Assembly (NCBI RefSeq): GCF_958979055.1
Contig: NC_084887.1
Coordinates: 35,380,620 to 35,444,619, forward strand
Direction: 5' to 3'
DNA length: 64,000 bases
Origin: Alnus glutinosa
Taxonomy: Eukaryota; Streptophyta; Magnoliopsida; Fagales; Betulaceae
The first letter of the stretch is position 1, and every line of letters starts with the position of its first letter. A model generated the notes under the pieces. That model was not told the origin of the DNA and made no database searches. It saw only the letters and a list, made by a program, of their open reading frames with translations. The position numbers and the translations under genes are program-made. Of this stretch, positions 10,550-21,779 are shown in pieces.

Positions 10550-11812
10550 CCAAGTATTCTATTTGATCTAGCAGTTCTTTACTAACAAAAATAAATAACT
10601 AACTGTAGTACAATAAAACGCAGGTATAAGCATACCGAACTCTCAGGGGATGAAGCAGAAAAGGTCCTATTGGCAAGTCTATGTTTCCTTTGAATTACCA
10701 GTAGTCTATCTTGTAAGACAGTAATTATTCTCTACGTACTGTTCTTATCATCTAATATGTCTTTAATCTTTTGAACTATGATCTTAAACTAGGGTATAAT
10801 CCTTATATGGTACTACGTCCCTCTTTCTATTTCTGCATAATTACTATCATTCTCAAAATTCATTAGATTAAAAATCTTAGTATTACTCTAATTTTAGTTA
10901 TGCAGTCAATCAATACTTAAATTTGCTAATCATAAACTTATCCGTCAAGCAGGGATATCTAAGAGAATTAATGAATCACATAATCAAATTTTTATTTAAC
11001 TTAAGCTCTAGAAAGCCTTAATAATATATACATTTCCCCAAAGTTCATCAGATGCATAGGGAAAATAATCTCTCCAAAAATCATCAAATCATTTGATCAA
11101 CTAATTTCCTCAAATATATATAAATCAGTAATTTACGCTTTATACACCTATCTTCAAAAGATACCAGATTTGGAATAATAGATGCATTAATCATAACATA
11201 TCTTTTCTTACATTCTAGGGTTAATCGAATAAACCTGAAAGCCTCAATATTTATCTTTTGATCCTCAGGTTATCCTTATTATGGTGATAGGAAAGTTGTA
11301 TCTCTCAAGCACAAGAAAAATCTATAGAGTGCTCTATAAATTTAACAACTTAATATCCATAAATTTTTCAAGGTATTAAGCATCTGGATTCTGTAATCTA
11401 TACCTCCATAAAGCATTTATGACTATACCTCAAAATAATACTGGATATCAATCATTCTAATTATGAAAGTACTTCTATTTCCATACCTCGGGTTTCCATT
11501 CATCTAACACTGAGATTGACATTTAGGTGGAAGTCTTTCTGCACTAAAAACATCTAAACTTGTTAACCTTGATGAAAGAATATCATATAGAAGTGTCTCT
11601 GTTGCTATTAGACAATAAAACATAAACATGTATATGCTATAGATATATCGTTTTTATAAAACTTAACTGTAAGTGACGATTACTATTCTCTTATGCTACT
11701 TAATTTCATACAAAAGCTTTTAAGGAGTTTAAAAAAATTTATTTTTTTCCTATAGCTCTTGTGTTAATACTTAGACTTCTATGGTCAAGTCTTAAGGTCC
11801 TCAGAGCAAACT

Positions 11813-11824
11813 GCTCTGATACCA
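11813..11824 (-). other. Primer binding site, right-arm element
   Basis: On the minus strand TGGTATCAGAGC, 3 nt from the LTR end at 11828. Mirror of 1842-1853. Confidence 0.9.
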
Positions 11825-12929
11825 TTCTGTAACACCCCAAATTTGAACCAGCAAATTCGTAAGCAGAAACCTTCGGTTCCCACGTGACGTTACTACATCA
11901 GAGATAAACTTTCGCAGCGGAATATATTTTTGTCCAACAGGCTTAGATTAAATAACACATTAGAGCTTTTAAATTAAATACCTCTAGATATTCATTAGAA
12001 AATACTTATAACAAATACAAGGAAGCAGGTGTCCATAAAGACACAAAAGAATACATATAAATTATTAGCAATCTTGTCAACATAAAAAGCTATAAACACA
12101 GAAGACTACAAACAAAATATAAACTATGCGTCCTTAGCTATAAAACTTCTTAAGCTCTGGTCTTTGTTTATTAACCTGCATTAACAGAATATATATATAT
12201 ATATAGAAACAAAAACACAAAACAACCAAAGTGAGTCCATTGTTTCCAATAATAAGGTGAATACTGATTTACTTAATAAATTCCTTAATATGCAGATATG
12301 GCTTTATAGCCACGCGTATAATGCAAATGTATTGGTTGTATGAATATGCATCGTAGTAACCATTTAGTTTGGTATTTTATGATCATCTTTCTTCAGACCT
12401 CTCGTTCTAGGTTATCTGAACCCGTTCACGCCCTTTGCCTCCCACTTTGAAGTCTTAACTGTTTTTACTGGAATCCTACTGGTCCCAGCATTAGTTATAT
12501 ATTAGGTCTTCGGATACCCTTGGGTCACTATGAACCCCTCTTGGATCCACTGACTAGCCATACTTTCCCCTAGCTACTACATCAGCTTGTTGATGGCTAT
12601 CTCATCAGCCGTTATATTATTTTAGACACAACATACTATGCATGATCGGCCACTTGCAATGAATAAATTAAATAAAACAATAAACACAATATTATGGAAA
12701 AACCACCAGCTTCGTCCTCAGTAAGTATAGAAATACTTACTGTCATATCCGCAGTCTCGTATTCCATCATCCTGCATTAATTAGAGATATATACACACAA
12801 AGTGTTAACATCATTTAGCACAAATCCTAATTCTATTTATAAGACCTCTTTTACATAATATTATTATTATTATTAGTTTAAACCCATTTTCTGACAAAAT
12901 ACTAATATTTCTAATAAAACCAAAATATC

Positions 12930-13110
12930 AATTTTCCATATTATTCCACTCACCAATATTTAATTCACACACCACTCACCAATATTTAATTCACACATAT
13001 TATTCCACTCCCCAATATTTAATTCACACACCACTCACCAATATTTAATTCACACATATTATTCCACTCACCAATATTTAATTCACACATATTATTCCAC
13101 TCACCAATAT
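12930..13110. repeat. LTR minisatellite, outer LTR copy
   Basis: Tandem copies of a CCACTCACCAATATTTAATT unit alternating with CACACATATTATT. Related to the arrays at the palindrome centre, but with different unit order and number. Confidence 0.75.
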
Positions 13111-14796
13111 TTAATTAACTTTGACTTAACCAATATACATCTAATACAAGGGACATCAAAACTAAAATCGACTAACTTCAAAGCATATCCAAGACTCCTT
13201 TTCTTTAATCATAAAAATAATCATCATAACTTAGTTGAAATCTTAAAACATAATAACACACTCAATCAAGTCGTCCAAAACCCCCTATCACAACCGATCC
13301 ATAATCAACAACTAATTCAGTTTAAAACATTAAGCTCTAATAATTATCTCAACTTTAAAAACACTAAATCTGAACAAGGAACACTCAAACAGGAAAATCA
13401 TCACACAAAATACCCATTTGGCCGAAACTCAAACACGGCTAAACAGAAATCAACCGAATAGAATCAAAACAGGGAAACACAAGCAATCGGCTGCATGGCT
13501 AAACAGGGAATCCAAATCTACAATAATCCCCCAATCTATACACAGCCAAATCTATGGAAACCCAAAAACACACACACCCGGCCACAATCGGCAGAACAAG
13601 GAGACACAAGCAAAATTTCAATCTAAATCAGCAAATCAACACTCAATTAGTTGTAAATTAACAAGTATAAATCAAATCAATTTATTGAAATTACCTAGGG
13701 ATTTTCTACAGAAAATCTACTGAAATTACCGGAAGAACACTTCCGGAGTCGTCACTGTGCCGTCGGAAAGATACTGCCGGAAACAGCCCCCCAATCGCCG
13801 GAGATCGCGCCGGACTTCACTGGTTAAAGGTCAGTTCATCAGGACGGTCGGATCTCTCTCTGACCCGATCTCCCTCTCGATCTCATCTCTCACTCTCACT
13901 CACTCGGACTCTCCGTCTCTGTCTCCCGATTTCTGCTTCTCTCTCTCTCTCAATCTTTGCTTCTCTCTTCTCTCACTCTCTGGCTCCCACTCTCTCGTGT
14001 CTCTGTTTCGAGTAACAAAGAGGAACAGAGAAGAAGAAAATAACAAAGAAGAAGAAGCAGAATAGAAAAGAAGGAGAAAGAAGAAAATAAGGAAAAGGAA
14101 TAGCTTAGTTAATTGAGAGGTGTGAGTTTCTTCCTGAAAAGAGGCAATCAGTTATAAGGCATAAGTGTCGGCAAGGACTTTTAGAAAGTGTCGGCAAGGA
14201 TTTTAATGGAATACAGCGTAGGGAGGACGGCTGATTATTACATCTTCTTTTCGATTAAAGAATTAAACATGCGTCTGACGGTGGGAGAATGGAAAAATAA
14301 AGAAAGAAGAAGAAGAAAGAAGATGCTGGAAGTAAAAAGTATTTATTATTATATTATATATTTGCATAAATAGTTGGTGTTGGACCATTCTACGCACTGG
14401 TTGTCTTTCATAATTGCAAGCACAACTTGCAATTATATATATATATATATAATATGTTATCATTATAAAAGGAATGGAATATCACAACAAGTGTATGGCG
14501 ATGCTGAGTGGGGAAAGAACGAGTTGAATTTTAAACTACAAGGTGGTGAGTAGTAGGAGTTGGAAGTCATGTTGTCTGGATAAGGGTCTAATTAAAACGT
14601 AGTGGAGGACAGCTGAATTGTTTAGAAGAAAATAAAGCATCGATCTCCTGCAGATTAAGTTAATCTGCAGGTATTTTTATACTAGATTTTTATCAATTTA
14701 ATAAATCCCTAGAGTGTAATTTTAAACCCGTTTTGCGTTCAGTTCGTTTCATAAAGTAATTTTATTACGAACATTAATACACCTATTATTATTACA

Positions 14797-16487
14797 TGAT
14801 GTGTCACAAATATTGTATTTGTGGACCCCTTAATTTACATTAGTTAAACCTTTAGCTTTGTTACTTTCTAATGTTTTGGTTAGTTTTAGTGTTTTTATAT
14901 TTTGTAGGACAATAAGAAAGAAATGATTTAATTCAAGCAAAATATAAGGAAATTCGGATGCAGCAGACTAGTAGATTTAGACCTATCATAACAGGACCAA
15001 ACGATATCCGTTTTGAGAGTTTCTTAGGTCTAAATTGAAGTTCAAGATATCAGCTTTCCAACTCAACAAATTTCAGCCAGTTTAGAGATGCGTGGAAAAA
15101 GATATGGCTGTTTTAATTTTAGTCGTCGGATCATCCCGAAAATCCGGAACCATCTCTCTTAATATATATATTTTTTCCCTTCCCTCTTGTCTCCCCTTAC
15201 ATGTCCCCTCTTTTCAAAGCTAGCAAAAGTAGGCCAGCAGCCTACTCAAGGACCGCATGTGCAAAGCTGCTGGACAGTAGCTTGCAACCATCACGTGGAC
15301 AACATATGAATCAAGAGAAAAATTCTGCATGCACTCCAAGTCCACATTTTCGGCCAGCAGCATGTGCAGCCACCAACTTGGACAACTACAGCAGCACACC
15401 TTTCCACCTCACCAGCACCATCTCCACATGATAAAGCTGCTGGACAGCAGCATCCACTTACGGTGGGTAGCAGAAAATCCAAGCAGGCAGCAAGGAAGAA
15501 AGGAGGAAGGAATCCGGAGGAGAGGAGGGAAGTTCCAGCACCATTTTTCTGGAAAAATATTCGGTGGACAGCAAAGGCATGGAAGGTTTTTCAACACCAA
15601 ATTCTCAAAGGCTCTCCATGCATAGCTAAGCTCCTCCTAGGGTTTTGATAAACCCTATCCAAGTATCAATGGCTTAATTGTGTTTTATTTTGGGATATTT
15701 ATTTTGGGCATTGATGATTGTATAACTATGAGAATTACATTTTCGTAATTGGTTTTAAAGTTAAATGCAATCATGATGAAATGTTTATCTAGAAAGCTTA
15801 TCATTTTGATTGTACTCAAATTATATTTGTCATCCAAAAAATGATAAGTGTAATGGTTATGCAATGGTATTCTTTGAACATGCAACAAGAGGTTTTGATA
15901 GTTCATGCCTAGGATAGACAAATGATGCTACACCCTAGCTTAGGTAGATGATTTGTACTAATCTTAAGATAGGCTACACTTAATCATTGTTTGCATGTAA
16001 CTAAGTTAATAAATTTGATATTTCATGCCTAGGATAGACGGATGATGCTACACCCTAGCTTAGGTAGATGATCCGTACTAATCTTAGGATGGGGTATGCT
16101 TATTTTTAATGATGGTATTTTCTTGACACCTTGTTGAGCGCTTGACAACCGCACACGGGTAATATCATGCCTAAAATGAACGTCCCATGTTAACATGATA
16201 GCCATTGGTACAAGGATAGTGGTGAAATCAATTCCCTAGTTTCCCATATCATTTCATACAACTTTAATTTACTTTGTAGAATTTAATTTCTGTTAGTAGT
16301 TTACAAATTAAAAATCACAAAAACAACATTTTTCTAAAGGATAAATTATGACCGATTTTATTAAAGCTTGATGCATGCAACCAATACATTCCCTGTGGAC
16401 CGACACCCTCAATATAGACATTATCTTACAACGATTCGTTCTATTGCGAGTGGTATTATTATTGAGTAGAAAAAAAAGACCACATCA
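14797..16487. mobile_element. Solo LTR (1691 bp) nested in the outer LTR
   Basis: Bounded by TGATGTG and CACATCA, with a perfect 5-bp target duplication TTACA at 14792-14796 and 16488-16492. The uninterrupted mirror LTR (around 8597) reads ATTATTACACTAAATAAT, so the empty site is visible in the same window. No PBS, PPT or second LTR was found inside, hence a solo LTR is preferred over a short element. The overlapping ORFs at 15201-15650 have no recognisable homology. A CCCTGTGGACCGACACC stretch near the 3' end resembles Tat/Athila-type gypsy LTRs, but the lineage is uncertain. Confidence 0.85.
15896..16095. repeat. 120-bp-period direct repeat in solo LTR
   Basis: The segment 15896-15975 recurs at 16016-16095 (period 120 bp) with a handful of substitutions. 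The core is ATGCTACACCCTAGCTTAGG. Confidence 0.85.
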
Positions 16488-16594
16488 TTACACTAGATAA
16501 TAAAGTGTCAAATAATATTTTGTACAATTATAAAATAAAGCTAATTAATCTAATGATTATTCATTTGTCTATTTTAACCCAGTAATTTTCGGCT

Positions 16595-16806
16595 TTTGTG
16601 CATTAATAACACGCACAAAAGCACAATGGAGCACAAATTGTCGCTATGATGTCATGCATGTCAATTCCCATTAACATTTTTTTCTTTTGGCGCCATTAAT
16701 GTATTGGTAGTACATGTTTTAGTAAAGAGAACAATAAAATATAATATGTAGGTTTTCATTTTCTTTTTTAAAAAAATTTCGATTCCAACAATTAAGTCAT
16801 TAGATT
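16595..16806. other. Unannotated AT-rich DNA
   Basis: About 210 bp between the truncated LTR and the hAT-type MITE. It contains an imperfect hairpin TTTTGTGCATTA / CGCACAAAAGCA near 16595-16625. No gene or recognisable element. Confidence 0.4.
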
Positions 16807-17621
16807 TAGGGGTGTGCAGCGGTTCGAAAGTCGGTTAAATTAGCTAAGTCGGTTAATTCACCGACATTTAACCGACAAGGAAAATTTTCGAAGGTTTCAG
16901 TTTAGACGGTTAAGGTAGATAGGGCGGTCGGTAATCAGTCGGTTAAGGCATCAGTTAATAGTCGGGTAAGGCGGTCGGTTAATCGGTTTTGGGCCTCATT
17001 TTTTATTTTGGGCCTTCTTAATTTGGGCCTCATTTTTTAATGGGTCAAAAAGACTCAAAAAGTCAAAATAATTTTAAGGCCTTTTTGCCACTAGTCCACC
17101 ACAAGGTCTATAACTCCACAACTACAAGCCAATGCCAATGGCCCTACTGAGTACTGGCCCATTCAAAATTTCAAATGAAAATCAAAATTATTTTCTTATA
17201 CCTTGAGTCCTTTTTACATATATACATATTTTTTTTAAAAAAAAAAAAAACAATAATACATAAAAACAAAAAAAAATAAAAATGGAAAAGTGGTCCAGTG
17301 GCAGTGGAAATTGGAAAACATAACATAATTACATAAAAATGAAAAATCCAATTCAGTGAATTCTCAAATCTCAATTCACGGATCGGTTAATCGGTCGGTT
17401 AATCAATCGGTCAACCGGTCGGTTAATTTTCGGTTCGGTTCGGTAATTCGGTTAACCGCTTAACCGACCGCCTACCGAACCGACCAATTTTCGGTTAAAA
17501 GATTCTCTTCCGACTACCAAACCGAATTTTGTCGCTTAAGTCGGTAGGCGGTTAATTTCGGTTCGGTCGCGGTTCGGTAGGGCGGTCGGTAGGCGGTAAT
17601 CGGTTAATCTGCATACCCCTA
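16807..17621. mobile_element. hAT-type non-autonomous transposon (MITE), 815 bp
   Basis: Terminal inverted repeats TAGGGGTGTGCA and TGCATACCCCTA, flanked by a perfect 8-bp target duplication ATTAGATT (16799-16806 and 17622-17629). The 8-bp duplication points to hAT. Both subterminal regions are dense in CGGTTAA / GGTCGGTT and their reverse complements (TTAACCGACC), which may be repeated transposase-binding motifs. The middle is AT-rich with no transposase coding. Confidence 0.88.
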
Positions 17622-17629
17622 ATTAGATT

Positions 17630-18119
17630 TTCTTATAATTTCAAATAGGTCGCTTTGTTCAATTATCGTGTAATTAATTAATAATATATCACATTTGATT
17701 AATCAATTAATTGGCTTTCATTTGACACGTTACGTGCCAATTATATGTACGACGTGACACAATTATTTTAAATTATAAATATAACATAATTAAAGTTTTT
17801 TTTTCTTTTTTTTTTAAAAAAAATTAAGATATATTTGTAATTTAAAGTGTTTGTGCCACGGCTCACGTGACACGTATAGTTGACGCATGACATTCATGTC
17901 AAATAAGAGTTATGTGACATTAATTTATCGGTCTTATGTGGCATTTATTAATTAATTGGATAATAAATTGACGATGATACCTATTTAAATGTATATAAGA
18001 ATGTAAATGACCTCATTGTTGAAATTGAAAACTTAAAAACTATATGAAACTGCATAAAAAGATTAAATTTGATTTCCCCTCAAGTAAAAAGAAGGCGTTT
18101 CCATAATCTATATATACAC

Positions 18120-18170
<51 letters not shown>

Positions 18171-18334
18171 CCATCATTTTGGATGTGAAAGTAATAATTT
18201 GTTTTAGTAAAATTAGTGTATAGATTGATGGGGTAGTATAAGCTTATTAGTATTTTTAGTAGCCTCAAAAAATAACTTTTTGGCTGTTTTGGTGAGCTAA
18301 TTTGGTGAAATTGTCCAAAATGACTCCCTTAGAA
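17630..18334. other. AT-rich intergenic DNA with microsatellite
   Basis: No gene seen. A compound (CT)n(AT)n microsatellite sits at 18121-18170. Confidence 0.5.
18121..18170. repeat. (CT)n(AT)n microsatellite
   Basis: About 16 CT units followed by about 9 AT units. Confidence 0.95.
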
Positions 18335-18697
18335 CATCCCTAGTGATCTCTCCATTTCAAAATTTTTACCAAAATTTGATGAAAAACTCGAAAAAATTCA
18401 CTTCAACAAACTCTCTATAATTTCTCTATTTTGACTATTGTTAGAATTTCACTCCAAATTTGGTTCACAGATTTAATGAGCAATTGAATATTTAATTATT
18501 TCTCTCTCATTTCATTTCACTTTTCACTTTTCCATTCTCTTCATTTGTTCGGAGTGGTTACTTAAAACCAATAAAAAATTAATATATAGCTGAAATATAG
18601 AAATATTTGGAGAGTTTGATGTAAGAAGTTTGTTAAAGGTAGTAGTTAAAATAACAAAAGTAGATTTTTTAACTAAAATTTGGAGAGCTCAATAGGC
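18335..18697. mobile_element. MITE relic, family B copy 1
   Basis: The ends CCCTAGTGATCTCTCCATTT and AATTTGGAGAGCTCAATAGG are imperfect inverted repeats. The interior (from the AAAACCAATAAAAAATTAAT motif near 18565 to the right end) matches a second copy at 35837-36240. No coding and no clear target duplication. Confidence 0.6.
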
Positions 18698-18931
18698 AGG
18701 GGCAGGCGGAGGGGGGGGGGGGCATTTTTACCTAGCTGCAGTAGAAAATTTCTTACATGCCTTGCTTGCCCTCCCTCAACTGCGGATCAAGGGCAATCAA
18801 CACCCACTCATCAAACATCATGCCACGGCAAACGAGTCAAGCAGCTCTGGGACGTCTGAAATTTTTCATGCTGACAGTTGCAATATTTTCAGGTTTTGAG
18901 GTTTATTTTATTTTATTTTATTTTATTTTAT

Positions 18932-19754
18932 GGGAAAAGTACATATAACCCCCTCAAACTACCACTCAATTGTCAATGTACACCCTAAACTACCAATTGT
19001 GTTAATGTCCCCCTCTAAACTACCAAAAAATGTCAATGTTCTCCCTAAGACCAATAAAAAGACAAAAATTACCCTAATTTTTTTTGAATAAGACAAAAAT
19101 GTCCTCATAAATTCAAAAAATTAAAACTAAAACTAAAAAACTTACAAAAAAAAAATAAAAAACTTTAAAAAAAAGTTATTTAAAAAAATTAAATAAAAAA
19201 CGAATAAAATAAAATAAAAAAGAACAAGTTTTTTATTCTTTTAAAAAAAGCAAACAAAAAATAACAGAAATTTATTTTTTTTAAAAAAAAATAAATAAAA
19301 CAAACGAAAAAAAGAACAACCAGTTTTTATTAAATTAAAAAACAAAAAGAACAATTTTTTTAAAGAAAAAAAAAACTGAATTTTTTTTTTAAAAAAAATA
19401 AAACAAATGAAAAAAAACCAGTTTTTATTAAATTAAAAAAACGAAAAACAACAATTTTTTTAAAAAAAAAAAACGAAAAAAAAAGCTGAAAATTATTATT
19501 TTTTTAAATAAAATAAATAAAAAACAGTTTTAATTTTTTATTATTTTTTTGGAATAAAATTTTGTTATTTTATATTTTTTAATAATTTTTTTTAGTTTTT
19601 ATTTTATTTTAATAATTTTATGAAGGGCATTTTTGTCATTAGGGGGACATTGACATTTTTTGGTAGTTTAAGGGGGGACATTGACACAATTGGTAGTTTG
19701 GGGGGTACATTGACAATGAGGTGGTAGTTTGATGGGGTTATGTGTACTTTTCCC
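18932..19754. mobile_element. MULE-type MITE with long terminal inverted repeats, 823 bp
   Basis: Begins GGGAAAAGTACATATAACCC and ends with the near-complement GGGTTATGTGTACTTTTCCC. Inverted similarity continues for well over 100 bp on each side (ACCAATTGTGTTAATGTCC against GGACATTGACACAATTGGT). The flanks are a 9-bp direct repeat TTATTTTAT (18923-18931, 19755-19763), although this lies in low-complexity TTTTA DNA. The core is A/T-homopolymer-rich with no ORF. Long TIRs plus a 9-bp duplication suggest Mutator-like. Confidence 0.8.
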
Positions 19755-19763
19755 TTATTTTAT

Positions 19764-21600
19764 TTTATTTTTTATAGATAGGTTTTGAGGCTTAGGTTAA
19801 ATGAAAAGAGGGAAAAAACGAAGAAGACGCGTTAAACACACCGTTTAAATAACGTTTGTTTGTTTTACTGGTGGACCAAGGGCTTATCGCTTGTTTATTT
19901 TAACGCGTCAGTGGGCTCAGAACAAAAAAACTTGCGTCAATGACTCAATGGGCCTACTTTATAAACAAAAGCCCATATACTTGAAGAAAAACACGTCAGA
20001 TTATCAACACATTAGTCCAAACTACCCCCTTTTTTTTTTTTTTCCCTGAGCCATCATCAATCCAAAGACTCCAAACTACTTTAGCTCTTATAATTACAGT
20101 ACAACACAGCACAATCCAATTAAAAAAAAAAAAAAAAACCTAAAATATAGGTCTCAATAGATAAGGCCTACTTAAAAAACAAAAGCAAATATTTAAGTTC
20201 TTAATCTAGAAGGAAAGGCCGAGCAATAGAAAGGTCATTTACAATGAAAAGCAAAATTACAAATTACAAATTGCGATTTAAACTTCCACAAAATTAAGAA
20301 GACTGAAGTATGAAGTCGTTCTTTTAGTCTATCGATTTTTTTTTCTTCAAGCTTTCAACAAGTAAGATCAATTGCTTTTTGATAATTTCCCTTTTCTTAA
20401 AAAGTTTCAGGTATATAATCAAACTTTAATATTGATTAAGCTTTTATTTGTTTATAAAAATATATAGTTTTTGTTATATTTTTTAATTATATGAAAACTT
20501 ATAATTGTAGTTAGCTAAGATTGTGGAGAATAACAATGATTTCATTAAGATCTCTAATCAAATTTTAAATGAGCTCACGTCGAGGTAAATTTAGCATATT
20601 TGTCGGTAGATCATTGCTTAAGAAAAAAAAATATGATTATCGTTCTAATGATAAAGACCAACTTGAAGAGTGGCACAATAAATTATATATTACATTTATA
20701 TGCTTTAAACAATATTTAAATTTTGTTAAATTATTAATTTATTTCGTTAGTTATATTTTTTTTAGTATTTTAATCGTTTTTTTTTCATTTATAATTTTTA
20801 TTTTAAAAAAAATCTTGACCTCCCTGACTCAAAGTTCTAGCTCTGCCACTGTTAGTAGGGATACTCTAACAGCCTCATCTGGTGAAAATTTTTTAGTAGT
20901 GAATAGTATTCACCAACAATAGTGAACATTGTTATTCTCTATCATACATGTTCTCTATCATACATCACACACAACCTCATTTTTTAAAAAAATTATTTAA
21001 ATGGATTAATAATAGTAGATAGTTAAAATGATAAAGTTTCTGGGGTACTTTAAAAAAGTGGATGACTGAAATAAAGAAAAGTAATTTTTGATTATTTTGA
21101 CTAATAAAATTTGATAAAACTAATAAAAATGCTATATGCTTTAAAAATTGACTAATTAAATCAACAAAAATAAATTATAAAGAAAAGTTAGGACAACAAA
21201 CTTTATACTAGGGTGCCTTTCAACAAAAAGAAAAAAAAAAAAAAGAAAAGAAAAAAAGGAAAAAAAGTGTTCTTGTATATTCATCAAAAAGGAGAACTGT
21301 GAACAAAAGACTTGGCACACACGAAACCCATGCTAACGGTATAAATTCGAATTTTAAAAAATGAAAAAGTCTTTCCGTGACCCGCCCGTTCGAAAGGCAG
21401 ACCTGCATCGCCTTACGAAAAGGTTCCTCCCAGTGGGGCCCTCCCTTTTCTCTGCGCGCCTTTCATTACAAAAAGACGAAAGAAACCCATTTCGCTAAGC
21501 AAAGCAGAAAGAAACAATAACGTCGTTGCCCCTTCAAACTTCCGTCCTTGTCCTTGTCATTGGTCAACATCTAGGATCTAGCCTTCTCACTTCTCACAAC
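19764..21600. other. AT-rich intergenic DNA upstream of coiled-coil gene
   Basis: About 1.8 kb without a recognisable gene. The 117-codon ORF at 20569-20922 has low-complexity, Phe/Ile-rich composition. The text at 20806-20848 resembles one end of a hAT-like element (reverse complement CAGTGGCAGAGCTAG), but no partner end was found. Homopolymer runs occur at 20029-20045, 20121-20138 and 21232-21265. Confidence 0.4.
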
Positions 21601-21779
21601 AAAACCCCCACCAAACCTCTCAGACAATCTCGTAATTCGAAATCAAAATCAGGGGCAATTCCGAAATTACCGAAAAGTTCGTAACAGACACAGGTAGTAT
21701 AGTACCAATGAAATAACCTCCCTCTTCACTGCTCACTGGTCTCAAGGTCTGAACCCCGAAATAACGCCCACTCACAGTC

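Larger units (their letters stand above)
8870..11827 (-). mobile_element. Internal region of non-autonomous LTR retrotransposon, right arm
   Basis: Mirror of 1842-4801 with the same order: PPT, a basic ORF (frameshifted at 9187-9393 relative to its left copy by a 2-bp change in a CT run), the coiled-coil ORF on the opposite strand of the element (10016-10549), 1.2 kb of AT-rich non-coding DNA and the PBS. There is no retrotransposon enzyme coding. Confidence 0.85.
1702..11960. repeat. Giant palindrome, arms of about 5.1 kb
   Basis: The left arm 1702-6814 and right arm 6843-11960 are reverse complements of each other, separated by a spacer of about 28 bp. Mirror pairs checked by eye include PBS 1842-1853 with 11813-11824, the ORFs 3117-3650 and 10016-10549, the LTR starts 4802 and 8869, and the GC-rich LTR block near 6010-6230 with 7430-7640. 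Differences are scattered substitutions, small indels and microsatellite length changes. The two copies of the coiled-coil ORF differ at 7 of 177 codons in translation. Homology continues on the right beyond 11960 into a full-length outer LTR but stops at about 1702 on the left. Confidence 0.95.
11828..16594 (-). mobile_element. Outer (5') LTR of right-arm element, interrupted
   Basis: On the plus strand the LTR begins TGTAACACCCCAAATTTG at 11828. It extends through 12893-13110 (homologous to the palindrome centre), a unique block 13112-13988, and 13990-14791 plus 16493-16594 (homologous to 7775-8695). The solo LTR at 14797-16487 interrupts it. Without that insertion about 3.07 kb of LTR remain. 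The final 175 bp or so (equivalent of 8695-8869) is missing, so homology ends at about 16594 and no target duplication can be read. Short ORFs at 13418-14065 lie in the unique block and show no recognised domain. Confidence 0.8.

Noticed and set aside
13418-14065. Two ORFs of about 100 codons
   Set aside because: Inside the unique block of an LTR, compositionally biased (Asn/Gln- then Ser/Leu-rich), no homologue recognised.
15201-15650. Cluster of overlapping ORFs on both strands
   Set aside because: They lie within the solo LTR, overlap in several frames and show no recognisable domain; they reflect a GC-richer patch.
20806-20848. hAT-like terminus (reverse complement CAGTGGCAGAGCTAG)
   Set aside because: No matching second terminus or target duplication could be found upstream.
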